Assembly: GCA_022266195.1 (NCBI GenBank) | Contig: WHVY01000001.1 | Coordinates: 11,346,001-11,410,000 of the forward strand | Length of the DNA: 64,000 nt | Origin: Tetranychus cinnabarinus | Taxonomy: Eukaryota > Arthropoda > Arachnida > Trombidiformes > Tetranychidae | Direction of reading: 5' to 3' | In this document: one piece after another, positions 47,742-57,620 of the stretch | How the letters are laid out: the number at the start of each line of letters is the position of its first letter | Position numbering within the stretch: the first letter of the stretch is position 1 | Notes under the pieces: generated by a model | The model's database searches: none | What the model saw: only the letters and a program-made list of their open reading frames with translations | Told to the model about the DNA's origin: nothing | Translations under genes and position numbers: made by a program

Positions 47742-48300
47742 AAAGAGTCAAAAATAAAAAAAAATTCAATTAAATTTCCAACCCACCCAAAAAAATTTTC
47801 CAGGACAAAATTCAAAAGAAAATAAGATAGATTAGCAGCGAAAGTAAACGTTAAAATCCACATTTGTCAGTATAGAAAATTTGTGTTGTGTTGTCCCAAC
47901 CAGAGCTGTCAGTGGAGATACATATCTCCGAATCATCAGAAGCAAGGATGAAGTTAGGGATAGAGGATTAAGAAAGCTCAATAGTTGAGTCAAGACCTGC
48001 AATAGTTTCCTCATCATTAACTTACCTCCATACGTCCATACTTCAGGACTAATCTATCAATGGCTCCAACCATCTGGGCTTAGGATGAAGCCCAATCCAG
48101 TTGGACCGATAATCCAACCTCGTGCTTCCTCAGGAGACCAACATCTTCAGCTGTAGACCAGTTCCATCCAGTTGCTCAGAGTCGAGAAATGCCTCTTTCG
48201 TCTGTTGAATGATGAATCCAAGCGCAACGGTTTCAGCACATCGATCTAACAGTTTATGTATAGAGAGTGAGTTAAAATTCTCTTGAGGTTTATTTCAAAT
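47742..48300 (-). other. Unidentified coding-like relic
   Basis: Minus-strand frames include a stretch reading LASDDSEICISTDSSGWDN (about 47880-47950) and another reading RKHEVGLSVQLDWASS and, after a stop, VGAIDRLVLKYGRMEVS (about 48020-48150), ending at a donor-like gtaagt. Composition is protein-like and less AT-rich than the surroundings. No family was recognised and frames are broken; a decayed transposon gene is likely. Confidence 0.25.
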
Positions 48301-48376
48301 TAGTGTTTCTCGATGTAAAAGTAATCAATCAACGATTTTGATTAATTTTTTAAGAAAATCGATTTAATCATCGATT

Positions 48377-48420
48377 AAAATATCGTTAGTAAAATATCGT
48401 AAAATATCGTAAAATATCGA
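48377..48420. repeat. Tandem aaaatatcgt decamers
   Basis: About four consecutive copies of aaaatatcgt, at the 3' edge of the hAT transposase relic. Confidence 0.8.
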
Positions 48421-48444
48421 AAATAGTTGTTTTTTAATAACAAG

Positions 48445-50050
48445 TTAAATGAAATCTTTACTTAGAGATTCTGAAAAGCACAACATATTGACATTTTTAA
48501 GCTTAATTCTGTTTCTTGCATCAGTTATTATGTTGCCTGTTTTTGAAAAAAGTCGTTCACATGGAACAGAGGTAGTCTGGACAATTAAATATTTCATAGC
48601 CAAAGCATGATATTGGAGCCAATTTGATTTGTTTAGCTTCCAAAACTCTAACGGATCACTTTTCCTTGATGTTACGTCCGAATCGATATAATGTTGCAAA
48701 CCGGAGTGCATGCCTGAAGTTGGATTAGACATTAAACGAGCTTTCTTATCGTGAAATTGCCAAATAGATGATTCATTATCATCGTCTGAAACTTCATTGT
48801 TTTGAGTCAAAGGCACAATATTGAGCTCACTGTTTAAAGAGGAAACCATGAATGCACAATCTGAACACGATGAAAAGCTAATTTTCTTGAATCTTGGATC
48901 TAATAATGTGTCATAGGCAAAAAGCTTATTTCTCTCTACTCCTTCGAATCTCCGGTCTAAATTTCCATGTATTCTTTTCAACAAATCGATAGCAACAGTT
49001 TCCTTTGGATGCATCTTAGCAATGATGAGTTTAATACTTGTAAGTAGTGGAATAATATTGTGATGATTTAAATTTCACAAGATCATTAATATATGTATCG
49101 TTCTTCCTCATTTCATCGAGGCTAAGTTTTACGACTGCGACCTCCTTCTCTTTAGTTAACTCCGTTTAGTATTTTATGACTTTAATCTGTTTTAACACAT
49201 ATATGATAACTTTAATGAATTTTACTACTTTGGCCTCGATATTTGAATCTTTATGACTGTAATTTGTAAACCCGCTTCCTCATCCTTCAGTATATAAGTC
49301 GAAGCTCCTGCTTCGTTAATTCATTCAGTTCTATGATTCAGTACCACTCAGTCTGAAAAGTAGTTACTCGAATCAATAAAGTTTACGTTGTTTTACTTAA
49401 GTTGTGTCTTTTACTTCAGTAAAGTTTACCACTTTACAATATGAGAAATAGTGACATAATCAGAACAATATATGTCCTTTGTAAAGTCCAAGTCTCGTTT
49501 GTAGTGTTTAACAAGAACATGAGATATATCTTCATGTAATTCCACATATCGTTCTAACATATAAGTTGAGTTCCATCGGGTCAGGACATTTTGTATCAAC
49601 TTAAGTGACTTTTTACCTTGAGACTCTCGTTGTTTGGATAAATCTCTCATCATTGGATCACTTCGCTTGAATACAGTAACAATATCTTTAACGTTTGAGA
49701 TCAATCGTTGTAATGCTGCACAACCATCCAAACTATCATTAATTACAAGATTAATTTGATGAGCAACACAATGAATATGATCACTCATTTGTTTGGCTGC
49801 TTTTGAATAATTAGCTGCTCCATCAGTAGTAAATGAGACTACAATATCTTTCGAGATCTCCCATTCTTCAAGAGTTTTATTGAAAACTTCTTCAAGATTC
49901 GTTGCCGTTGAATCAGCATTAAGTTCAGCTGTTTTAATACAAACACTGAAAGGCTTGTATTGATCGATGAAATGTAAGGTTAAACCGACATAATAAGTTT
50001 GATTCCTGACTTCCTTCGATCCGTCAGCAGTAATAGCAATTCATTTAACA
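48445..50050 (-). pseudogene. hAT-family transposase, split by an insertion
   Basis: Minus strand. From about 50040 the frame reads IAITADGSKEVRNQTYYVGL then FSFTTDGAANYSKAAKQMSD-like sequence and HIHCVAHQINLVINDSLDG, the RNase-H-like core of ZBED-type hAT transposases; it runs to 49426. After a gap, NIIPLLTSIKLIIAKMHPKE leads into the frame at 49014-48445, ending in the hAT C-terminal dimerisation block (LEFWKLNKSNWLQYHALAMK, TTSVPCERLFSKTGN). A stop at about 50042 cuts off the N-terminal BED-finger region. An LTR-like insertion separates the two halves. Termini were not settled; tagtgtttctcg near 48300 and cacactg near 50757 are candidates. Confidence 0.85.
49155..49440 (+). mobile_element. 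Probable solo LTR inside the hAT transposase
   Basis: The segment that interrupts the hAT frames has promoter-to-polyadenylation order on the plus strand: TATATAAG at 49291-49298, an AATAAA at 49375-49380, then a gt/t-rich stretch ending ccactttaca at the point where hAT sequence resumes. No gag or pol sequence accompanies it. A solo long terminal repeat left by recombination fits best. The left edge is uncertain (49090-49160), and no clean target duplication was established. Confidence 0.45.
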
Positions 50051-51593
50051 TCATGTAAGTAAAGTCTAATTTGGTCACATTTACATGTATATAAATCACG
50101 AATAATCTTGGTCATTTTATTTTTTTTAGGAGGCTTATAATTTCTAGTAGTTTTACCCAATCAGTAAACCCTTTACCTTCAAAAGTTCTGAAGGGCAATG
50201 AGTTATAAATTATCCACCAAGCTATTTTATGATCAATTCTTATAGCTAATTCACCATCTAGAAAGATAAAGAAAATATGTTATTAAATTGCATTGCAATT
50301 AAATCCAACTCTGACTCTCGTCTCACTCTTGCTTGATTCCAACTCTCTAACTCTTATGACGATAAAAGAGATATACCTTTTACATCAGATGAAAGGGGTG
50401 ACATCAATATAAACTAGAGTGCATTACCAGATGAATTCACGATACAAATAAGGTCAACAATTAAAACTTCCCTAACATCTCCAATCGGAGGGAAAATATC
50501 TCTTTAACCATATATGGTCGAAATTTACGTCACAAATTTATTGAAACAATTGATGATTGTTTGATGATCTACTTGACTCCAGGTATCTACGAACCATTGT
50601 GTTGCTTGAGGCAACGTGATTGAAATTAAAAAAATTCAGGCTTCGATTCTAATGGTATTTTATTTCTTGTTAGATGCTGAATATGACTACTAGTGTAACT
50701 GAAAAAGACAAAAAAAACTGAAAGTAAAAGCTGTTAAGTCCTTTTTTGGTGCTTCACACTGATTAGTATTAAACGGGAAAAGGTTAGGTTTAACTAAATA
50801 ATTTGAATGAAATGATTATTTGATAACAATTGATTTACAAATAATAATACATATGATTACATTAAAACATGTTTACCAATTGTTGAATGAGGAATGAGCT
50901 TAACAGAGGATAAAGCTTGAAGCTTGAAGAGGAATGATGTTGACTCTGGTCCAAGAGCATCTTGTATTACCTCTCAGTGTCAATGTTGAGCCGGATTAAG
51001 GCCACTTTGCGATAAGAGTGTTACCATGTTTACAGGGCTCCTTCATTGACCCTCATCATCTTTCATCTTTATCCTCATCACATTCAATCGTGTAACATCG
51101 CCTTCACACTTAACATTGGACAAAAAATAGGCTTTTTATTTATCTTTTCATTTTGTGTCTCCTTTGCTGTTCCCTTTCACCGTATTATTGATATAACATA
51201 TTAAAACTTATCATTATACCAATTGTATATGCTGTGAATGAATATAAATTATACATGAAAGCTGTGAGATTAAAGATTCAATGAAATAGTTCAAACAAAC
51301 GCTTAGCATTACGCTCAAGTCACTCTCAAGGTATAATAAGGATAATAATGTTAATATTAATTTTCATCTTACCTTACTTTTAATAACATTTAATAACCTT
51401 TCCTTTTGACATGTTATCAATTTAATATCACAATTGTACTTCAATAAAAAAACTCCCCATCAATTTAACCTTTCAAACAAAAACAGTAAACATTATTTAA
51501 AAACAGTTCAATGTCCAAACATTTAAATTGTTTGCAAGTTTGTTGTTACTGCGTTAATTTGTTGGCAGTTTCATTGGTTTACACTTGAATTGT
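50051..51593. other. hAT remnant edge and AT-rich sequence
   Basis: 50051-50330 may hold degraded N-terminal hAT sequence. 50660-50690 (ttttatttcttgttagatg) repeats a stretch at 37380-37400. The rest, to 51593, shows nothing recognisable. Confidence 0.4.
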
Positions 51594-51601
51594 CATTTAT
51601 T

Positions 51602-52123
51602 CAAAGAGTATAACAAGAGGTAGCATGCAATGTTAACTATCTTTTTGAGATAAGGATAGGGAAAAGGTCTCGGACGCGATGGCGCCACTAACAACCCTTT
51701 TAATTTTTCTTTAATTTTTTTCAACTTTTTCTCATCAAAAAATTTGTTTACATTTATTTTTTTGTCATTTTTTCGTCTCTTTCATCAATTTTTTCGGTTT
51801 TGGACCGGCCCGACAGGGACCGCACCAGCTTAATTTGCGCCAGTTACACATTTTTTTATTTTGACGAATCCAGGGTAGAGGGAAAGGGGTTTCCAGAGGG
51901 CTCAATCTCTGGGGAAGCACCGAAAAATGACAAACAAATAAACGAAACAAATAGCACCGAAGGAGGATCGAACCTGAGACCACTGGTTACAGAGCCAGAC
52001 ATCTTAGCCACAGGTCAACATCTCTTTCTCGCTGCTAGCTCCCTCTTTTCCGTCACCTTTTAACTTCTTATCTCTCTTATCTATAGCTCTCATTGACGTG
52101 CTCTCTCTTGCTATTACTCTTTG
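51602..52123 (+). mobile_element. hAT-type MITE copy C with 8-bp target duplication
   Basis: The 522-bp element starts CAAAGAGTATAACAAGAGG and ends with the inverted counterpart (CTCTCTTGCTATTACTCTTTG). It is flanked on both sides by catttatt (51594-51601 and 52124-52131), an 8-bp direct repeat typical of hAT-driven insertion. There is no transposase. Compared with copy B it carries about 270 bp more, including a tRNA-like stretch on the minus strand. The intact target duplication suggests a relatively young insertion. Confidence 0.88.
51955..52021 (-). repeat. tRNA-like (SINE head-like) sequence
   Basis: On the minus strand an A-box-like TGGCTAAGATG is followed by CTGGCTCTGTAACCAG (anticodon-arm-like, resembling tRNA-Thr with a one-base-larger loop) and GGTTCGATCC, a perfect B box. 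Acceptor and T-arm stems do not pair, so it is not a functional tRNA gene. A tRNA-derived SINE head embedded in the MITE is the best reading. Confidence 0.55.
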
Positions 52124-52576
52124 CATTTATTCATCATCTTGCATTATCAATCAATTGGTCAGTCAATCCTCTCAATCAGCTTAAATCTTGTTTTAACATT
52201 TTGTTTCAATTTTACTTTCCATCAATTGTAATAAATGTACTTCTCATTTTTACATTTGTATTCAAAAGTAGTTTCAGTTGAAATTGTCTTTTCCTTTTCA
52301 ATCATTTCAATTGGATTTATTGTTCATCAGCTTATTACCATGATTAAAGAGATTATTTGAGGAAATTTAATTCAAATTTTTGCTCCATTTTTCATGTATT
52401 TTGTCACTTTTTTTAAATTCAAGTCTGCACTGTTGCTCTGTATTTTAACGTCTTTCAATGGCAATTGTTGCTCACATCGTTTTTATCATCGGATTATCCG
52501 AAATTTTTGGACCAAATTTAGCGGCCTTACATTTTCCAACCATTATTTGGGTAAAAAAATTAGTATTTATATATAA

Positions 52577-53802
52577 GCCTTTCAACACCTTTTAATAATG
52601 GTTTACAGTTTTGAGCCTTTATTTACAATGTTGGTGGTAGGAAAGTTGTTAAGGTGATTCAAAGGGTTTTCAACAACAATTGACTGAGTAAACAGAATCA
52701 AACCAATTTGTCGTTACTGGACATTCACTTGATCAATTGATTAATGATCAATTGCTTTTAACCTTTTCATACATCCAAGTACTTGTAACCGATCGCTTAG
52801 GCCAATTTATATTCATAATACCTTAGGGTAAAGGCCGAGAGTAAAGGCCAAGAGGAAAGGTTGAGTAAAGGCTCAAGTTAAAGGTTCAAGTAAAGGCAAA
52901 GACCAAGGCCAAGGTTTCTTTTGTGTGTGTTTATGTGTTGTTTGGCCAATGCAAACTGAGGCCATTTCCACCATTGGGATCGTTAACAATTATAACAATA
53001 ACATTTCCAAAGGTATTGTTGTCCATGTTTCAAGGTAACAAACCCTTTTCACACTTTCACACCTTCAATCTTAAGAAACCGATAACAACATCTTTAAGAC
53101 AATCTTCTTGTTCCTCATCGTTTTGATCTTGGTCTTGGTCTTTGGGTCAAAATTCCTTCGTTCCCTTTTCATTCTCATCTCAACGCTCATCTTCTTCTCC
53201 TTCTTCTTGCTCGTCTTCTTTAGGTCACTGTCGTCTTCAGGTCAAGTCTTTCACTTTCAACTGTCATTTTGTCCATCTTCATGTCATTCCTTTCACCATT
53301 TGCTTCCTTTGCGGATGTTTATCATTGAATGTAACATTAAACCATAAAACTGTTTTCACCTTTCATCAATTATTGCATTTGCCGTCATTTAATTGTTTAA
53401 CACTCAATGCAATAAAATGCTTTATCATATTGATTTATACACAACTGATGTACTGATCCAAGATGATGATTGAGGTTACCAAATGTAAAGATTGTCAGTT
53501 TAGTTTGTATGCAATGTCAATTGCTCTTGAAACAAAAGAGACTCTCTTAGTTGACATTTTGATCTCACTTTACATTAAAGTTAATTATCATTCAACTTTA
53601 CTTCATATCTAAATATGAAAATGAATTTTGCTTCAGCTTTTTTGCCTTCTTCTGTTTTCTGGGCAAAAATCACTTTATTCAATCTTTTTACATGACAAAA
53701 AGTACCATTTTGTATCCTCTTTTCATAGCTTTCATGTTGATGGTGATGAAGATGATTAGTTTAATGGTTTAACGGTACACTGTTAATGGTTTATTGTTTT
53801 GA
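52577..53802 (-). repeat. Right arm of ~1.2 kb inverted repeat
   Basis: Reverse-complement partner of 5956-7182. Similarity starts after tatataagc at about 52577 and ends at aaaactatcaaaac (read reversed) near 53802. About 45.4 kb lies between the arms. Mismatches are rare in the parts compared by eye. Confidence 0.9.
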
Positions 53803-54505
53803 TAGTTTCCTGGTTAAAAATTTTGAAAGAAAACAATCAAATTTCCGTTTCAAAAGATAATTATAATGAGTAACGAGATGATATAACTAATATTACAAAA
53901 AGCAAAGTGAAAAATTTTTTGATGAACAAGAAGTGAAAAAAGTTCAATATTAATGGTGAATTAAACTTCAAATTCAAGATTCCCTGTCATGATAAATTTA
54001 GTCAACTAGTAATAATCATAATATTATTAAATTGACACTCGGTTGTTGTTCATCTAGCTGATTATGACTATTATATTGAATATAAATATTAATAGAGAGA
54101 TGAAGCAAAAAAATAACTGGTCCAATAACAAAAGAAGATGTAAGTTTGTATAACTAATTTGTTTAACCAGTTTCAATGGAAATACATAGACAATGTCATT
54201 GATGCTTCTTCATCTTCTTCTGCATCATCATCTCCTTGTTTTCACTACTAGACTTTGGCAATCATTAATCATGTCTAAACCATAAAACAGAATCCGGAAT
54301 CTGCTTTTATTTGCACAAAAGAATGAATAGACTTCCATAAACTTGTATCTGATTGATAATCTTTCCAATCTTGACTTTCCTTTTTTTGCTTCTCTTATCA
54401 TGTCCCATTGGTTTCCTTTGCTTTCATCTACTTTTTTTGCTCATCAACATCTAAGACACCAAGTTTCAATTTCAATTGAATATCCTTTTTCTGTCTCTCC
54501 TCCAG
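53803..54505. other. AT-rich non-coding stretch
   Basis: Nothing recognised except a pyrimidine-rich acceptor-like tract at its right edge (ctgtctctcctccag). Confidence 0.5.
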
Positions 54506-54750
54506 ATTTCATATTTAATAACATGGATCCATTTTTGTATTATTTGCGACTACTGAACCAGATCTGTAACTTGAAAGATAAGATAGACGAGAAGAGAAAA
54601 AAGAAGTTAAATATCAAACAGAATGAAAAATCATTTTTTTCACAACTTGATAGGAAATTTCAATTATATAAATGCATATTACCTGTCAGAGTGAAGCCAG
54701 AATTCAATTTATCAAAGGACCATTTTGATGAGCAGGCTTGGAAATCTTGA
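54506..54750 (+). CDS. Small candidate protein, possible terminal exon
   Basis: After a strong acceptor (ctgtctctcctccag, AG at 54504-54505), an ATG at 54523 begins a 75-aa frame: MDPFLYYLRLLNQICNLKDK, then a Lys-rich helix, then ...EFNLSKDHFDEQAWKS-stop. Composition is protein-like and a possible poly(A) signal (aataaa) follows near 54994. No domain or family recognised. It may be the last exon of a gene whose 5' part was not found, or chance. Confidence 0.35.
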
Positions 54751-55019
54751 AGCATTGTGGTGATGAAAATTATGTTACTAATTGAAGTTGTTGACTCTAT
54801 TTGATGGTTTGATAATGACTTGACAAGTTTAAAGTGAAACTCGTATCTTTGAATGATAGGCCTTTTGAGTTGGCAAAAATTGTTACACATCCAGTCCAGT
54901 CATGATAAAGAGATGGTCAAAACCAGTAAGTCAACTGGCAATCGGATTAAAATGGACAGTTTTATAGTCAGTGATTAAGAGTAAACACTTTTGATGAATA
55001 AATGTGTCAACAAATAAAA

Positions 55020-55510
55020 GGGTTTATATTTGATTTGATTGATCTTGCCACCAAAAAGAGAGTAACTTGAAGATAAATAATACAAGATGGGAAAATTGAT
55101 GCTGCAATCTTTAAAGTACACAATCTTCACTTGGGCCACAGGCGTAGGCATGGCTTGACCATACAGGCTCGATTTTTCACTGTTAACGTTATGGGCATTA
55201 TAAGTATATTTGAGTAGCTTTGTCTTCTCGGACTCCAGGCAAATGGAAATACGAAATAAATCAGGAGTAAAACAAAACTCAAATTAAGGTAATACAGCAG
55301 GGAATATTGTTAACTTAATCCAATTTCAAAACAATTTTTATCTGCGGTTAGTGTGATCCAGAAAAATAGCAGATTTGGTGACAGCTGATTTTTGGTAATT
55401 TGACCCATTACAAGGGAAGATGAGTAGCTATCTAGAGTTATATAGAGACAATTAACCAATGATGGCAACACAGTTGAGATAAGATGAAATTTTGAGTGCC
55501 ACAAATGAAA
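55020..55510 (-). pseudogene. Coding-like stretch of unknown identity
   Basis: Two adjacent minus-strand frames read like protein: one (from about 55504) contains STVLPSLVNCLYITLDSYSS and ITKNQLSPNLLFFWITLTAD and stops at about 55310. The second (about 55280 down) contains FTPDLFRISICLESEKTKLL and SSLYGQAMPTPVAQVK. Only about 30 bp separate them, too short for an intron, so they would need a frameshift to join. No family recognised. Confidence 0.3.
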
Positions 55511-55834
55511 ATTTTTACGACAAAGAAAGAAAGAGTAAATATTCGTATAGAAAGAAGATATCGAAAATAAGGATTATTTTAATACGCATAGAGATAGTAC
55601 AATAATCACAGTGATAACTAAAACAATAGAGATTAAATTGATGTTCATACTAGGCGGTCAATACAATCACTTAATTTGACCGGGTAGATGGGGCTGCGTA
55701 CAACCCAATCACATGACATTTTTCGATATTTTTAGCTTTTTCGATTTGTTTTTTTAGTTTAAATTTAGTTTTTTTTACAATTAGTTTAAATGAATTTAGT
55801 CTAGTTCCAATTTTAAGCTATATTTTCATTACTA

Positions 55835-56756
55835 ATGGATAATACGCCAGACATTGTCGCTATTCCCGCCGGTTATGAGGATCCTGGCCGTGACTATTTC
55901 GAATCAGATGATGAAAATGATTTGGATCATATTGTGTATCCTGAGTCAGGCAAAAAGATTACATTTGAAGGAACTCCAGAATTTGAAAACATAGAAGGCG
56001 ATGATGACCAAGCTGCCAAAGATGATTCGTCAACTGGTGAATGTTATGTTACTGAACTAGAATATTTCCTTGGTGAAATCAACCTCAAAGATTATATTGA
56101 TTTCTTCAAGAAACAACGGATCTCATATAATGATCTCATATCTTTCAACGAAACTGATCTCGATGCGCTCGATATACACGAATATGGAGTTAAACTGAAG
56201 ATTTGGGAAGCCATAAAAAAGGAACACAAGGGAAACTGGCAGCCCTCTCGTATTTCATATTTGCAACAAAAGTCTCGGATAAAGTAATGTCTAAAATAAT
56301 TTAATAATCATTCGAATCAACCAAACTAACAAAATTGTAAATTTTATTTCTCTTCTCCTTTTTAGCTGTGCTGATGTTGTTATTATGCTCAGAAACATGG
56401 AGAATCATTTAAGAAACATGCAATCTACTTTTCACTATTTACGGAATCATTTAAAGAATGACCCAGATATGGTTTCAAGGTACATAGAAGTTGCCAATAT
56501 GAATGATATTATTGCTTCAAGTAAAGATACATACGCTCAAGGAGTCTCTCTCATGGCTACCATGAAATCATTTGTTCAAGACGTAACTTTTGAAGAAGTT
56601 ACTTCAAATGGCTATGGTAAAGGATCAATGAAATCAAAACAAAAGAAGCCAATACCTTACAAAACAGTTTTTCTCATCTCTGGTCTATTTGGTGTATTTA
56701 CTACCATGACATATCTCAATCGAGAATCAATATTCTCACTTTTTTCCAGAAAATAG
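55835..56756 (+). CDS. SAM-domain tail-anchored protein, GASZ/ASZ1-like
   Basis: Two exons, 55835-56283 and 56366-56756, joined across an 82-bp intron (gtaatg ... ctcctttttag), encode 279 aa. The junction restores RINCADVVIMLRNMENHLRN in frame. The first ~65 residues are acidic (YFESDDENDLDH). A SAM domain follows at about 70-130 (ELEYFLGEINLKDYIDFFKK ... DLDALDIHEYGVKLKIWEAI). A helical segment and one hydrophobic helix end the protein (TVFLISGLFGVFTTMTYL), followed by a short basic tail: a C-terminal membrane anchor. GASZ/ASZ1, a mitochondrial-surface piRNA-pathway scaffold in the germline, has ankyrin repeats, SAM and such an anchor. Here the ankyrin repeats are absent, with no upstream exon visible, so the orthology is tentative. 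Poly(A) signal aataaa at 56867-56872. Confidence 0.85.
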
Positions 56757-57620
56757 CTTCATTATACTTCACTTTTAATACTTCTTTCAACACTACTCGA
56801 CTTGGAGCTAATATTTTTCTACTACAAATGGATTTGAGTCCAAATTAATTTTTCGAGCTTATTTAAAATAAATTTTTGTTTATTTTTCACAATCTGTTTA
56901 TTTTTATCTAATCTAAGCATTTGGTCAAAATTCTCGAGTCGGTTAAAATTTATAATTTCAGACCAAACAACATTTCAACAAACTCTATTCATCTAATCAT
57001 TGGTAGAACCTTCAAATAAGTTGCCAAGAAAAGTAACTTGTCAAAAGTAAGTCACCATCTAACAAAACCGGTTAAATATTATTTAACATCATTTCATGTT
57101 GTGTCAGTCAAGCAACAAACTCAGAATATGGTGAATGAAAGGTAACAGTGGATCATTCACATTGTCAAATATTTCAATGATGAAATCAATCAAATCATTC
57201 TGATACCATGGTATACTCATTGAGAGCACAAACTATTGTATAATAACATGTTAAAGTCACACCAACAAGGTAAACCATTTGGCTTTGTAATGATGACACG
57301 GATAAATATTCAGAATTTTCCAATCACTGTCCAATTGTAACAATAAACAAACATTTGTCCTTTATAATTATGTTACACTTTGAAAATACACCATCAAATA
57401 TGATCTAGTCATTTATAATCAAATTGAATGAGAATTTTTTCTTGGTGATTTTTACTCTCAATAAATGTTGAAAATACATTTCCCTGAAGGAGATTTATTA
57501 AGGTTTGCAAACATTGGCTCCTTGGTTACCATAAAGTGATGGATTTAAAACAAAAACAAAAGGGGTCTGTGAAGCTGATTAAATGATAACCCATATTTAA
57601 CTGGACTGTGAAAGGTTTGA
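56757..57620. other. Intergenic region upstream of the CCDC66-like gene
   Basis: Contains the SAM-gene 3' end and presumably the promoter of the next gene. No coding sequence recognised. Confidence 0.5.
56867..56872 (+). terminator. Poly(A) signal of the SAM-domain gene
   Basis: AATAAA followed by a T-rich, ttgttta-containing tract, 111 bp after the stop codon. Confidence 0.6.

Noticed and set aside
51955..52021. Functional tRNA gene
   Set aside because: A and B boxes are good, but the acceptor and T stems do not pair and the anticodon loop is oversized. Better explained as a tRNA-derived element.
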